Shown piece by piece: positions 44,095 through 53,630 of a stretch of DNA of 64,000 nt (position 1 is its first letter; each line of letters starts with the position of its first letter). The translations under genes and the position numbers were made by a program. Source of the DNA: Sphingobacteriales bacterium (GTDB lineage: Bacteria; Bacteroidota; Bacteroidia; Chitinophagales; Chitinophagaceae); contig JACPUV010000037.1 in assembly GCA_016192105.1 (NCBI GenBank), forward strand, positions 1-64,000, given 5' to 3'. Below the pieces are notes generated by a model, which was not told where the DNA came from, made no database searches, and saw nothing but the letters and a program-made list of their open reading frames with translations.

Positions 44095-45117
44095 CTACCA
44101 TGCAATCTTAGCGATTTTTCCGTTATTTCCTGCAAAATATAGTGCATTTCCTGTTTTCGCCCTGCGGCATACATGAAAACCTTCCTGGCTGATCCAGGTC
44201 CAGTTCCGCCCCCCGTCACTTGTATAATCCACGCCATTCAAACCACAGGTAACGGCCTTTTTACGGGAAATATATTCTACACAGCTCCGGTAGCCATGCG
44301 GAGGTATATCAGGGGCCGACCAGGTCTTTCCGCCGTTACGGGTATAAAAACAGTTTTTTTCGACGGATGAGGGGACATTAAAATCCCCGCCGGCAATGAT
44401 CATATTTTTTCCGCCCCGCAGTTTGTGATTGTCCCATACTGCAACTGAGTTGGCGCCGGTACTTTCTTTTCCCTGCAGGATGGGAAGCGTGAAAGAGGGT
44501 TTCCGGGAAAACAGCCGCGAGCGGAGGCCTCCGGTGACAAATACAGCCTCATCCCGGTCCAGCACACGGATATTGGTACCACTGGCGGCAAAACAGGCTT
44601 CCCCGCTGTCAGCCAGGGGCCGTTTATCTGCCGGTACTTCATTCCAACTCAGTCCCCCGTCAAAAGTCCTGGCCACAAAAAACCTGCCTTCCAGCGGGTC
44701 CCCGATCACGATTCCTGCCTGCTCATTCCAGAATTCCATCGCATCCAGGAACATGCCTTTTGTATTGTTTTCATATACGATCTTCCAGGTATCCCCGCCA
44801 TTGGTGGTTTTTAAGATATAGGCCGGGGCATCCACACTCATGATGATAGCGGTGCTGGCGTCGAAGGCCTCAATATCGCGGAAATCGTTTTTTTCAAAGC
44901 CTTTCACTACCGACCATTTCCATTGTTGCCCGCCATCTGTTGAACGGCCGATCGTGCCATTGCTGCCACTGACCCAGATAACCTGCTCATTCACCACGCT
45001 CAGGCCCCGGATACTGGTTGCCGTACCCGAAGTAAGCAGTTTCACTACCGGTAATTGTGCGGAAAGCAGGGCAGGTAAAAACAGGAACAGGAGCCCTGCA
45101 ATTTTCAGTCGGGGCAT
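44095..45117 (-). CDS. Ycf48/BNR-like beta-propeller protein
   Basis: 340 residues, secreted (MPRLKIAGLLFLFLPALLSAQ). It has the repeats of photosystem stability factor Ycf48-like and BNR propellers: VWVSGSNGTIGRSTDGGQQWK, AYILKTTNGGDTWKIV, FFVARTFDGGLSWNEV, CFYTRNGGKTWS and DYTSDGGRNWTWIS, each with the S/T-x-D-G-G-x-x-W Asp-box. Such propellers bind proteins or glycans outside the cytoplasm. In Bacteroidota their job is unknown. It sits between the rhodanese-thioredoxin gene (9 bases upstream) and the methyltransferase, all on one strand. Confidence 0.88.
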   Translation of the reverse strand: MPRLKIAGLLFLFLPALLSAQLPVVKLLTSGTATSIRGLSVVNEQVIWVSGSNGTIGRSTDGGQQWKWSVVKGFEKNDFRDIEAFDASTAIIMSVDAPAYILKTTNGGDTWKIVYENNTKGMFLDAMEFWNEQAGIVIGDPLEGRFFVARTFDGGLSWNEVPADKRPLADSGEACFAASGTNIRVLDRDEAVFVTGGLRSRLFSRKPSFTLPILQGKESTGANSVAVWDNHKLRGGKNMIIAGGDFNVPSSVEKNCFYTRNGGKTWSAPDIPPHGYRSCVEYISRKKAVTCGLNGVDYTSDGGRNWTWISQEGFHVCRRAKTGNALYFAGNNGKIAKIAW

Positions 45118-45126
45118 AGGCTTGAT

Positions 45127-45822
45127 TTATTTCAGTTGAGTGATTATTTCATCCTTCTCCACCAAACCTTGTTTCCGCCAGGTTTCTTTCCCGCCTTTAT
45201 ACACAATAAAAACAGGGATGGACTCGATTTGCAGCGCCTTCATCAGGTCGGTATGAATACCTGCGTCAATTTTCAGGAAAATAAAATGCAGGCTGGAATC
45301 CGCCCGGATCGTTTGGATCACCGGCTCCATTTTTACACAGGGAGGGCACCATTCTGCACCAAAATCCACGAGTACCGTTTTGTCTGCCGGGATGGAAGCC
45401 AGGTACTCTTCCTGGCTGATCTGTTTTTCATTGCTGCTGCCTTCCACCGGTTTACCGGCATTTCTCCACGCATTGATCCCACCTGTCAGTTCTACAACCT
45501 GTTTGAATCCGTTCTCCCGCATCCAGCCGGCTGCGGCGGCACTGCGTCCCCCACCGAGGCAATAGATATAGACCGGTTTGTCCTTTTCCACGTATTTGAT
45601 CCGTTCAAAAAATTCTGCTTTATTGGTCCAGTCGGCCTGGAGGGCATTCTTCAAATGCCCGCCTTTAAATTCGGCCGATTTCCGTACATCCAGTAACTGG
45701 ACACCGGGGCCCGACAGCCCCTTTTCAAATTCATCAGGGCCCGCATGGATATCGGTTGTACCTGGTTGTGAATTACAGGAAACCGCGGTTAATAATAAAA
45801 AAGAAAATAATGCGTTCTTCAT
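45127..45822 (-). CDS. Rhodanese-thioredoxin fusion lipoprotein
   Basis: 231 residues. The lipobox Cys16 (LLTAVSCNS) makes it a lipoprotein. A rhodanese domain follows (30-122) with active-site Cys88 in VYIYCLGGGRS; then a thioredoxin domain (about 135-231) with Cys159-Pro-Pro-Cys162 in DFGAEWCPPCVKMEP. Rhodanese transfers sulfane sulfur and thioredoxin reduces or exchanges disulfides; joining them suggests sulfur or disulfide handling in the periplasm. It is the first of a three-gene run with the Ycf48-like and methyltransferase genes. TAAATTTG lies 13 bases upstream of the ATG. Confidence 0.92.
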   Translation of the reverse strand: MKNALFSFLLLTAVSCNSQPGTTDIHAGPDEFEKGLSGPGVQLLDVRKSAEFKGGHLKNALQADWTNKAEFFERIKYVEKDKPVYIYCLGGGRSAAAAGWMRENGFKQVVELTGGINAWRNAGKPVEGSSNEKQISQEEYLASIPADKTVLVDFGAEWCPPCVKMEPVIQTIRADSSLHFIFLKIDAGIHTDLMKALQIESIPVFIVYKGGKETWRKQGLVEKDEIITQLK

Positions 45823-45835
45823 TGGAGAAATTTCA

Positions 45836-45843
45836 CAAATTTA
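45836..45843 (-). promoter_or_regulatory. -7 element TAAATTTG for the rhodanese-thioredoxin gene
   Basis: Full match to TAnnTTTG on the minus strand, 13 bases before the ATG at 45822. Confidence 0.4.
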
Positions 45844-45937
45844 AGGATTATTTTCTCCGGCGGCAGTCTGTTTGCTTCCCGGTGATGAGCGTATTCAAAA
45901 TAGTATTATTTTTAGCGTTTAAATGGATCTTACACTT

Positions 45938-47392
45938 ATGAATAAATTTATTGGCATTTCAGGGCTGGCAATTTTGATACTGACTTCCTGTCAGAAAGAA
46001 TTAAGTTATGAAGCGCCTGACACCCCGGCCCAGGGGAGCCTGCAGAGTGAGGTATCGGGCGACTGCCTTCCCAAAACAGTGAATGGTACATACGAAGCCG
46101 GCACCCAGTTGGTCCCGGCAAACAATACCATTACCATCAATGTAAATGTAATCGAGGCGGGGAACTACCTGATCACTACTGATACAGTTGACGGTTTTTA
46201 TTTTAACGCTTCCGGGATCTTCACCACCACCGGGAATAATGTGGTAACACTCCGGGCTAATGGTACACCTTTCGCCGCAGGGGCAAAAAATTTTGTCGTC
46301 AGTTTCGACAGCACGTATTGTGATGTCCAGGTAACCGTCTTACCCTCCGGCGCCGGTGGACCCGCTGTATATACACTGGAGGGCACAGGTACTCCCGCTT
46401 CCTGTTCGGGCGCCACCGCCAGCGGAAATTATATTATCGGTACCCCGCTCAACAGCAGTAATCAGGTCACGCTATCGGTAAATGTAACTACCATCGGAAC
46501 CTATAATGTCAGCACAACCGCCACAAATGGTATGACATTCTCGGGCAACGGTGCATTTCTTTCCACCGGTGTACAGCCACTGGTACTTACCGGGTCCGGT
46601 ACGCCAGGCGGCACTCCGGGAGCGGTAACCATACCGGTTACGGCGGGTTCTTCCAGTTGTAACTTCCAGGTTACAACAGTAACCGGAGCCACCTTCTCCA
46701 TCGATTGTGCCAGCGCTGTCGTAAATGGAGACTACCAGGCCGGCACGGCCCTTACCGCATCCAATACAGTGGATATATCAGTGAATGTACTCACAGCGGG
46801 ACCCTATACGATCAGTACATCGGCAACAAACGGAATGACATTCAGTGCCAGTGGTACATTTGCCGCTCCGGGAACAAGCAATATACAACTGGCAGGTTCC
46901 GGCACACCGGCTGCCGGGGGTACCTTTAATATCCCGGTTCCCGGAACAGTAGCCTGTACGTTCCCGGTTACCTGTACGGCGGCCCCTTCTGTGGACTGGA
47001 AGTTCACGGCAGGCACAACCACTTACCAGGGATCGGTATCGGATGTGCTGCTGACAACTGTGCTGCCGCCCTATCTGAACCTGGCATATACCGGGATGGA
47101 TGCCTCATTCAACGAAATCGGGTTTAACCTGGTGGATGTGAGTGGCACGATCAACAACAATGAAACCTATTCGACTGTAATCTCTACGAATAATGTCTGC
47201 GTATTTACTTTTATTATTAATGGAGGAACTGACGATTATTCTACGGATGCTACCCGGAACCTGACTTTTAAAGTGACGAGTCATAATACATCCACCAAAA
47301 CCATTAGCGGAACATTCAGCGGCCAGGTAAAGAACAGTGCCAATGCCACCGTGAATATTACGAATGGTACATTTACCGGTGTATATCCGTAA
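45938..47392 (+). CDS. Lipoprotein with three tandem beta-repeats, unknown function
   Basis: 484 residues. The lipobox LILTSCQKE places it on a membrane, probably the outer membrane. Three repeats of about 95 residues follow, roughly at bases 46060-46345, 46400-46685 and 46700-46980. Each starts with Cys plus NGxYxxGTxL, has a NxVTIxVNVxxxGxYxIxT core and ends with Cys near F.VT, so each may be a disulfide-closed Ig-like or cadherin-like module. A unique C-terminal domain of about 135 residues (VDWKFTAGTTTYQGSVSDV to TGVYP) follows. A surface adhesin or substrate-binding role is a guess. A terminator follows. Confidence 0.85.
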   Translation: MNKFIGISGLAILILTSCQKELSYEAPDTPAQGSLQSEVSGDCLPKTVNGTYEAGTQLVPANNTITINVNVIEAGNYLITTDTVDGFYFNASGIFTTTGNNVVTLRANGTPFAAGAKNFVVSFDSTYCDVQVTVLPSGAGGPAVYTLEGTGTPASCSGATASGNYIIGTPLNSSNQVTLSVNVTTIGTYNVSTTATNGMTFSGNGAFLSTGVQPLVLTGSGTPGGTPGAVTIPVTAGSSSCNFQVTTVTGATFSIDCASAVVNGDYQAGTALTASNTVDISVNVLTAGPYTISTSATNGMTFSASGTFAAPGTSNIQLAGSGTPAAGGTFNIPVPGTVACTFPVTCTAAPSVDWKFTAGTTTYQGSVSDVLLTTVLPPYLNLAYTGMDASFNEIGFNLVDVSGTINNNETYSTVISTNNVCVFTFIINGGTDDYSTDATRNLTFKVTSHNTSTKTISGTFSGQVKNSANATVNITNGTFTGVYP

Positions 47393-47414
47393 TTATTTCA
47401 TGTTGTATTCAACT

Positions 47415-47443
47415 AAAAAATGCCTCGTACGGAGGCATTTTTT
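47415..47443. terminator. Bidirectional terminator
   Basis: AAAAAATGCCTC (47415-47426) pairs with GAGGCATTTTTT (47432-47443) over a 5-base loop, between the convergent repeat lipoprotein and aminopeptidase P genes. Confidence 0.88.
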
Positions 47444-47448
47444 ATTCA

Positions 47449-48906
47449 TCAGAATGCTTTTTTCCGGCCCGGTTCCGGCGGGGTCAGTTTGAAATCATCC
47501 AGGGCGCTTTTCTGGCTGATCATTTTCTCAATGTCTTCCGCTTTTCTTGGCGCAAAACGGGATAATATCTCGTACCCGTTTTCCGTGATCAGCAAATCAT
47601 CTTCAATGCGTACCGCTATTCCCCACCATTTTTTATCACAGTTACTGTCCGAAGGAATATAGATACCGGGTTCAATGGTGATCACCATGTCTTTCAGCAG
47701 GATTTCCATTCCTCCCCGGTCATGCACATCCAGCCCGATATGATGCCCCAGCCCGTGCGGGTAATATTTACTCACTTCTTTTTTTTCCTTTATGATCCCC
47801 AGTTTAAGCAGTCCATCGGCAATGGTTTCCCTTGCAGCCTTACTGGCATCGGCAAATTTTGAACCGTCCCTCAGTGTTTTAAAGGCAGCTTCCTGGGCCT
47901 GATAGACCAGTTCATAGATGGCTTTTTCCTCGGGAGAAAATTTTCCGTCTGCCGGTACGGTCCGGGTTACATCAGCTGTGTAACCATGATATTCAGCCCC
48001 CACATCCATCAGCAGGAGTGAATTGCCGATCCGGGTTTTCGTGTTCTCCATATAATGCAGTACGCAACCGTTTTCCCCCGAACCAACAATCGAACCATAT
48101 CCGACACCCTCTGCTCCCTGTTTTTTGTGTACATATTCCTGCAGGCCCTGGATCTCCAGTTCAGACATACCCGGGTGAATGGCTTTCATTACTTCGGTAT
48201 GTGCCTGGCAGGATATCTCCACAGCTTTTCGCAGGAGGATCATTTCATCCGGCGTTTTGATCCGGCGGAGCTTTCCGGTCAGCTCATAATACAAGCGGTT
48301 GTCAAAACGCCCGGGGTTGTTGGTCACATACCCCGAATTTTGCCTGAACTGTTCCAGCAGGTCAAATAGATCCGCTTTATCATACCCGTTTGGCACATCA
48401 GCAGGCAACTTATCAACGATGATCTTTTTAAATCCGGAAAAATCAACGGGGTAATTCTTGAAAGCCTCCCCGTTGTACACCCGGTCAATACCGAGTTTTT
48501 CCCGGGCCCCTTCCGCACCCAGTCTTTTCCCGGTCCATTGTTCCGCCTGGGCATTTCTTTTTTGTACAAAAAGCAGTTCGGTATATGTTTTACCGGCAGA
48601 ATCAGTCCGGGGTTCTTTAAATACCAGTAACAGGGAATGTGGTTCTTTATACCCGCTGAAATAATACATATCCGGGTTGGGGTGGTAGAGATAGTCCACA
48701 TCATTGGAAAAATTTCGGGTGGGATAGGCAAAGATCACAGCTACCGAACTATCAGGCATGCTGGCCCTCAGGGCCGCCCGCCGGCCGGCATAAAAATCTT
48801 TTCTCAGGTAATCCGTGGGCAAAAAATCATCCTGTGCAAAAAGAAACTGGGAGAAACTGATGACCAGTACGGCCGGCAGCCAGTAGAAAACATGTATTCG
48901 GCGCAT
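47449..48906 (-). CDS. Secreted aminopeptidase P (M24B, Xaa-Pro aminopeptidase)
   Basis: Removes the N-terminal residue before proline from peptides, with two metal ions. 485 residues with a signal peptide ending at FLFAQ. The creatinase-like N domain (about 25-190) is followed by the pita-bread fold. The metal ligands are visible: LLMDVGAEYHGYTADVTRTV (two Asp), HGLGHHIGLDVHD (His), ITIEPGIYI (Glu) and AVRIEDDLLIT (Glu). It acts in the periplasm or at the surface. TATTTTAG lies 18 bases before the ATG. It shares a terminator with the opposing lipoprotein gene. Confidence 0.95.
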   Translation of the reverse strand: MRRIHVFYWLPAVLVISFSQFLFAQDDFLPTDYLRKDFYAGRRAALRASMPDSSVAVIFAYPTRNFSNDVDYLYHPNPDMYYFSGYKEPHSLLLVFKEPRTDSAGKTYTELLFVQKRNAQAEQWTGKRLGAEGAREKLGIDRVYNGEAFKNYPVDFSGFKKIIVDKLPADVPNGYDKADLFDLLEQFRQNSGYVTNNPGRFDNRLYYELTGKLRRIKTPDEMILLRKAVEISCQAHTEVMKAIHPGMSELEIQGLQEYVHKKQGAEGVGYGSIVGSGENGCVLHYMENTKTRIGNSLLLMDVGAEYHGYTADVTRTVPADGKFSPEEKAIYELVYQAQEAAFKTLRDGSKFADASKAARETIADGLLKLGIIKEKKEVSKYYPHGLGHHIGLDVHDRGGMEILLKDMVITIEPGIYIPSDSNCDKKWWGIAVRIEDDLLITENGYEILSRFAPRKAEDIEKMISQKSALDDFKLTPPEPGRKKAF

Positions 48907-48973
48907 ATATTTGTAGTTGAATAGCTAAAATACTTTTTTCCAACTACCGGGCCGGGTAAATTACACGAGCGGG

Positions 48974-49243
48974 TTACTCCTCATCATCTTCTTCAAAAAA
49001 AGCATCCTGGTTACTCCGGTAATACACTTCCCAGGCTTTTACCGCATCGTCACTAAGGCATTCAATTATATCAAACAGGCTGTCTTTTTTTAATTTCCAG
49101 GTGGTTTCCATCGGCTCATCATACCGCTGAACAAACAGGCAATGATCCGTGACCACGGCCACCCGGATCAAAATAACGGGGGAATCTTCCTTCTCTTTCA
49201 CCAGGTAGTAACACCCGGTCTCCAGCAAATCATACGTGTACAT
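48974..49243 (-). CDS. Small acidic protein of unknown function
   Basis: 89 residues from the ATG at 49243 (MYTYDLLETGCYYLVKEKED). The frame is open upstream, but those residues look unlike coding sequence. Mostly beta-strand (SPVILIRVAVVTDHCLFVQRYD) followed by a helix and an acidic tail (FFEEDDEE). The shape suggests a small cytoplasmic beta-barrel. No family is recognised. It lies upstream of aminopeptidase P on the same strand, 67 bases away. Confidence 0.7.
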   Translation of the reverse strand: MYTYDLLETGCYYLVKEKEDSPVILIRVAVVTDHCLFVQRYDEPMETTWKLKKDSLFDIIECLSDDAVKAWEVYYRSNQDAFFEEDDEE

Positions 49244-49692
49244 AATTCCTCTATTTAAAATAAAACGAACAGTTCGGTTTACAGAAAACATTCCTGCAAG
49301 AGCAGCAATCCGTTATATACCTGGAAAGAATTTAGGGGGTTAGCAGACAATACAAAATTAAGATTATTGGCAGATTTTGCCGGCCAAAAATAAAACAAAA
49401 CCTCAAAATGCTTAAAACTATACGACCCTAACTTGTTAAATAACAGTTCAATATGAATATTTGCGCAATATTTTCATCCGGTCACTTTTTATATAGTATG
49501 TTCACCATAACGGCTTGGGAAAAGGGGGTTGGGCCCCTATATTTATGCTCCTGTTGCTCCTTAAGGCATCCATTGGATCAACCGATGGCTGTTGTGAATC
49601 CCCGGTCGAGTCAGTTAGACGAGGTTATGGGTAAACGATCTTCATCCGCAGTTTTTTATACAATTAGCTGGCTATTTTCTTTTTATTAATCG
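49244..49692. other. Intergenic region before tRNA-Lys, no gene seen
   Basis: About 450 AT-rich bases. One 78-codon frame on the plus strand (49453-49689) has a cysteine-rich, low-complexity product and no plausible start context, so it is not called. No hairpin or repeat stands out. Confidence 0.45.
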
Positions 49693-49700
49693 TAAATTTG
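49693..49700 (+). promoter_or_regulatory. -7 element TAAATTTG of the tRNA gene
   Basis: Full match to TAnnTTTG, ending 24 bases before the tRNA. Confidence 0.5.
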
Positions 49701-49724
49701 CATCCCGTTATTCAAAACCATTCA

Positions 49725-49797
49725 GACTCCGTAGCTCAGTTGGTAGAGCTATTGACTCTTAATCAATAGGTCCAGGGTTCGAGTCCCTGCGGGGTCA
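49725..49797 (+). tRNA. tRNA-Lys(CTT)
   Basis: A complete cloverleaf of 73 bases. Acceptor stem GACTCCG with CGGGGTC (one G-U pair), D-arm GCTCAGTTGGTAGAGC, anticodon arm ATTGA-CTCTTAA-TCAAT with anticodon CTT in the loop, T-arm with GTTCGAGTC. No CCA is encoded. It reads the AAG codon. A terminator follows 12 bases downstream. Confidence 0.96.
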
Positions 49798-49808
49798 CAA
49801 ATGAAGAT

Positions 49809-49838
49809 AGCCCGGCTTAATAGCCGGGTTTATTTTTT
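49809..49838 (+). terminator. Terminator after tRNA-Lys
   Basis: AGCCCGGC (49809-49816) pairs with GCCGGGTT (49823-49830) over a 6-base loop, followed by TATTTTTT. Confidence 0.88.
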
Positions 49839-49967
49839 CCCTCCAGGAACCCCGATGCAGGCGGGGAATCCCTGCGGGTTATTATTACCGGTTAACTCAA
49901 TAAAATAACTGCTTCGTTTTCCCCAACTGTTGATAACTCTAAATCCTTACAGCCCAGCCTGTTTTGG

Positions 49968-49975
49968 TATATTTG
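49968..49975 (+). promoter_or_regulatory. -7 element TATATTTG upstream of the parE operon
   Basis: Full match to TAnnTTTG, with TTAC 18 bases upstream, about 105 bases before the parE ATG. It would give a longer leader than most genes here. Confidence 0.4.
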
Positions 49976-50080
49976 CCGGAATGACCGCACCTGAATAAGG
50001 TCTGTCAGGTTTATTTTGAGAAAGCCCTGTCAGCATACTGGCAGGATGCAATCATTACACCTATTGAATGTACTGTGACC

Positions 50081-51979
50081 ATGGCAAAGGACAAAGACAC
50101 AACGAACCTGTTTGATTATACCGAAGACAGTATCAAGTCGCTCGACTGGAAAGAACATATCCGCCTCCGGCCGGGTATGTATATTGGTAAACTGGGTGAC
50201 GGCGCTTCCCCGGATGACGGTATCTATGTGCTGGTGAAAGAAGTAATGGATAACTGTATCGATGAATACACGATGGGGTACGGAAAAACAGTGGAACTGA
50301 CCATCGACGGAAAAACAGTCACCGTCCGCGACTTTGGCCGCGGCATCCCGCTGGGAAAAGTGGTGGATGTGGTAAGCAAGATCAACACCGGCGCCAAATA
50401 TGACAGCAAAGCCTTCCAGAAATCCGTGGGACTTAATGGGGTGGGTACAAAAGCGGTGAATGCACTAAGCCATTATTTCAAAGTAACCGCCATCCGTGAA
50501 GGAAAGGAAAAAACGGCAGAGTTTGAAAGGGGAGTTTTAATAAAAGAACACAAGGAAGCCAGGACCGATGAGCAGAATGGCACCCTGGTGACCTTTATTC
50601 CTGATGAAACCGTATTTAAGAATTTTAAATTCCTCCCGGAATTCCTGGAAAACCAGATCTGGAATTACTGCTTCCTGAACGCCGGGCTCCGGATCGTTTT
50701 TAACGGTAAATCCTTTGTCAGCAAAAACGGACTGCTGGATCTCCTGCAACGCAAGACGAATGAGGACGAGATCCGTTACCCCATTATCCATATTTCCGGC
50801 GATGATATTGAAGTGGCTATTACGCATAATAATGATTATGGCGAGGATATCTACAGTTTTGTAAACGGGCAGCATACCACCCAGGGGGGCACCCACCAGC
50901 AGGCTTTCCGGGAAGCCTATGTGAGAACCATCCGCGACTTTTTCAAAAAGGATTATGATGCCTCCGATATCCGCACGGGTATTGTGGCGGCCGTTTCGGT
51001 GCGGGTGGTGGAACCGGTCTTCGAATCACAAACCAAGACCAAACTGGGGTCAGTGAATGTGGACATCGGCGGCCCCAGCATGAAGCAGTTTGTGGGTGAC
51101 TTTTTCTCGAAAGAACTGGATAATTTCCTGCACAAGAATCCTGCGATCGCCGAAGCCCTTAAAAAAAGAATTGAACAAAGCGAACGGGAACGCAAAGAAC
51201 TGGCCGGTATCAAGAAACTGGCCAACGAACGGGCAAAGAAAGCCAACCTGCATAACCGCAAACTGCGTGATTGCCGCTATCACCTGGATGAAGAAGCGCC
51301 GGCAAAGGGCAGGGAGGAGTTTGTAGCGAAACAAAAAGAAACGACCATCTTTATTACTGAGGGGGACAGTGCCAGCGGTTCCATTACAAAGGCCCGGAAT
51401 GTGGAAATCCAGGCAGTATTCAGCCTGCGCGGTAAACCCCTGAACTGTTTTGGCCTGACCAAGAAAGTGGTGTATGAAAATGAAGAATTCAATTTACTGC
51501 AGCATGCCCTGAACATTGAAGAAGGACTCGAAGGCCTCCGCTTCAACAATGTGGTGATTGCTACCGATGCGGATGTGGATGGCATGCATATCCGGTTACT
51601 GCTGATGACCTTTTTCCTGCAATTTTTCCCCGACCTGGTAAAACATGAAAAAGTGTACGTGCTGGAAACCCCTTTATTCCGGGTGCGGAACAAACAGGAA
51701 ACCATCTATTGTTATGAGGAAAGTGAGAAACAGGCGGCCATGAGAAAACTGGGTGGCAAACCGGAAGTGACCCGTTTCAAAGGACTGGGAGAGATCAGCC
51801 CCGATGAGTTTGCCCAGTTTATCGGACCCGATATGCGCAAACAGCTGATGCGGGTGGAAGAAGGAGATCATATCCAGCAGCTGCTGGAATATTATATGGG
51901 AAAGAACACCCCCGACCGGCAGGAATTTATTATTGGAAATCTTCGGATTGAGACAGACAAAGTGGAAGAAGCGGTATAA
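50081..51979 (+). CDS. parE: DNA topoisomerase IV subunit B
   Basis: 632 residues of the ATPase and toprim subunit of topoisomerase IV, which separates linked chromosomes. Visible: the GHKL ATPase ([36 protein letters not shown]), transducer, then toprim [15 protein letters not shown] and [13 protein letters not shown] with the metal-binding acids, and [10 protein letters not shown]. It starts at the ATG at 50081 (an in-frame GTG is six bases upstream). The length and DVDGMHIR motif fit the Bacteroidota ParE group rather than GyrB; the partner parC is at the other end of the operon. Confidence 0.93.
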   Translation: MAKDKDTTNLFDYTEDSIKSLDWKEHIRLRPGMYIGKLGDGASPDDGIYVLVKEVMDNCIDEYTMGYGKTVELTIDGKTVTVRDFGRGIPLGKVVDVVSKINTGAKYDSKAFQKSVGLNGVGTKAVNALSHYFKVTAIREGKEKTAEFERGVLIKEHKEARTDEQNGTLVTFIPDETVFKNFKFLPEFLENQIWNYCFLNAGLRIVFNGKSFVSKNGLLDLLQRKTNEDEIRYPIIHISGDDIEVAITHNNDYGEDIYSFVNGQHTTQGGTHQQAFREAYVRTIRDFFKKDYDASDIRTGIVAAVSVRVVEPVFESQTKTKLGSVNVDIGGPSMKQFVGDFFSKELDNFLHKNPAIAEALKKRIEQSERERKELAGIKKLANERAKKANLHNRKLRDCRYHLDEEAPAKGREEFVAKQKETTIFITEGDSASGSITKARNVEIQAVFSLRGKPLNCFGLTKKVVYENEEFNLLQHALNIEEGLEGLRFNNVVIATDADVDGMHIRLLLMTFFLQFFPDLVKHEKVYVLETPLFRVRNKQETIYCYEESEKQAAMRKLGGKPEVTRFKGLGEISPDEFAQFIGPDMRKQLMRVEEGDHIQQLLEYYMGKNTPDRQEFIIGNLRIETDKVEEAV

Positions 51980-51981
51980 TC

Positions 51982-52776
51982 ATGTTTGAATTTCACGCGG
52001 ATAGAAAAAGGTATTTCGACATTCAGGTACTGAATGCGGAAAAGTATGTGCTCCCATTTATCATGGAAAGTTTTCTCCTGCGCCCGGGAATGCGGGTACT
52101 GGAGATCGGCTGTGGCGAGGGGGGCGTACTGAAAGCATTTATTAACCGGGGCTGTGAAGCGGTGGGCGTGGAACTGGATGCCCCCCGGGTTGAACATGCA
52201 AAGGAATTCCTGCCGGATGATATTGCTGCCGGGCACCTGCATTTCGTGGTAAAAGATATTTACCTCGTTGACATTGAAAAGGATTTCAACGGGCTGTTCG
52301 ATATCATTTTACTTAAGGATGTGATCGAACATATCCATGACCAGGCCCGGTTGATCGGCTGGATGAAGAAATTCCTGAAACCCGGCGGGATCATCTTTTT
52401 CGGGTTCCCGCCCTGGTATATGCCCTTTGGCGGTCACCAGCAGATCTGTAAATCGAAACTCTCCAGATTGCCCTATATCCACTTGTTGCCAAAGAGCCTT
52501 TACCGGTGGATACTGAAAAACCGTAAAGAGAATGTAGAAGAGATGATGGAGATCCGCGAAACCGGGATCAGCATCGAACGGTTTGAAAAAATATGCCGGC
52601 AGGAAGGGTATCGTTTTTTGGGTACCCGGCACTACCTGCTGAACCCGATCTACGAATGGAAATTTGGCTGGAAACCCCGGAAGCAGGCCGGGCTGATCAA
52701 AGCTATTCCGTTCTTCCGGAATTTTTTAACAACCTGTGTGTATTATATTATTCAACCCGATAATAAAGTTGTATGA
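51982..52776 (+). CDS. Class I SAM-dependent methyltransferase
   Basis: 264 residues. Motif I VLEIGCGEGGVLKAF (about residues 37-51) binds SAM; VGVELDAPRVEHAKE follows with the acidic residue; LFDIILLKDVIEHIHDQ and FLKPGGIIFFGFPPWYMPFGGHQQ complete the fold. C-terminal half has many aromatic and basic residues (WKFGWKPRKQ). The substrate is unknown. It begins two bases after parE and its stop overlaps the next start (ATGA), so it is tightly within the operon. Confidence 0.88.
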   Translation: MFEFHADRKRYFDIQVLNAEKYVLPFIMESFLLRPGMRVLEIGCGEGGVLKAFINRGCEAVGVELDAPRVEHAKEFLPDDIAAGHLHFVVKDIYLVDIEKDFNGLFDIILLKDVIEHIHDQARLIGWMKKFLKPGGIIFFGFPPWYMPFGGHQQICKSKLSRLPYIHLLPKSLYRWILKNRKENVEEMMEIRETGISIERFEKICRQEGYRFLGTRHYLLNPIYEWKFGWKPRKQAGLIKAIPFFRNFLTTCVYYIIQPDNKVV

Positions 52777-53630
52777 TTCATATTGTATTTAATGAAAGCG
52801 AAGTAAGCCTGATGCAGCAGGTGATGGAACTGGATGCATCCATGTCCGGCGAAGTGGTACTGGTCCGGGATGATTTTGCCGTTGGTCCACTGCAAAACAC
52901 CGATACGGAGGAAGGCTGGCAGGCCCGGCTGAACTGGTGGAGAGAAATTTCCCGGAACTCCCCTTATGGCGAAGAAGGGGTAGGCCGTTTTGATGATCGC
53001 GAAACAGTAAAGCAACTGAAAGAAAAACTGGATGAAAACCCCGCGGAGGAATTATGGATATGGATGGGACAAAACCAGCATGATGTAATGGGTTACTACT
53101 GGCTGATGCCCCGCTTCAGGGACTACCAGGGCCGGGTGATGGTCCTTTACCTGAACAACCTGCCCTTTATCAATGAAAAGGGACATATTTTTTATCCTTC
53201 CTGGTTGCATGAGATCCAGCCGAAAGAATTTACAAAGGCCAGGAAGCTGGCGCGGCCTGTTACCCTGAGTGAATTTGAGATCGACCCCGATGAATGGAGA
53301 AAGATCGCCGAAGAAAATGCCCTCGTGCGAATCCTGGAAGGCGGGAAAAAGATCGCGGGTAAAGAAGAGAGCTTCTACGACAGCGAGATCCTGAAAAATT
53401 GTACCGGGGAATGGCAGAAAGCCACCCGGGTACTGAGCAATACACTGAACCGGATGAAAATAAAGACCGGCGATCTTTTCCTGATGTGGAGGATGAAACA
53501 GCTGATCGCGGAGGGAAAGATAGAGATTACCGGGGACCTGGATAAGGGCTGGAAGGATTTTGATGTGAAACTGTCCGGGGCCGTGCAAACAATACCGGCG
53601 CCGGCGGAAGAAGAAACAAAGGAAGCATGA
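52773..53630 (+). CDS. DUF1835 (plus DUF3658) protein
   Basis: 285 residues. The N-terminal DUF1835 domain shows IHIVFNESEVSLMQQVMELDASMSGEVVLVRDDFAVGPL. The C-terminal part has a helical DUF3658-like domain (KATRVLSNTLNRMKIKTGDLFLMWRMKQLIAEG). Its biochemical role is unknown in the family. The ATGA overlap with the upstream methyltransferase gene and the downstream one (53627/53630) shows translational coupling in the operon. No membrane segment or signal peptide. Confidence 0.88.
   Translation: MIHIVFNESEVSLMQQVMELDASMSGEVVLVRDDFAVGPLQNTDTEEGWQARLNWWREISRNSPYGEEGVGRFDDRETVKQLKEKLDENPAEELWIWMGQNQHDVMGYYWLMPRFRDYQGRVMVLYLNNLPFINEKGHIFYPSWLHEIQPKEFTKARKLARPVTLSEFEIDPDEWRKIAEENALVRILEGGKKIAGKEESFYDSEILKNCTGEWQKATRVLSNTLNRMKIKTGDLFLMWRMKQLIAEGKIEITGDLDKGWKDFDVKLSGAVQTIPAPAEEETKEA

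Noticed and set aside
49453..49689. 78-codon open frame upstream of tRNA-Lys
   Set aside because: Cysteine- and serine-rich product without motif, atypical codon use, and no promoter of its own; a chance frame is more likely.
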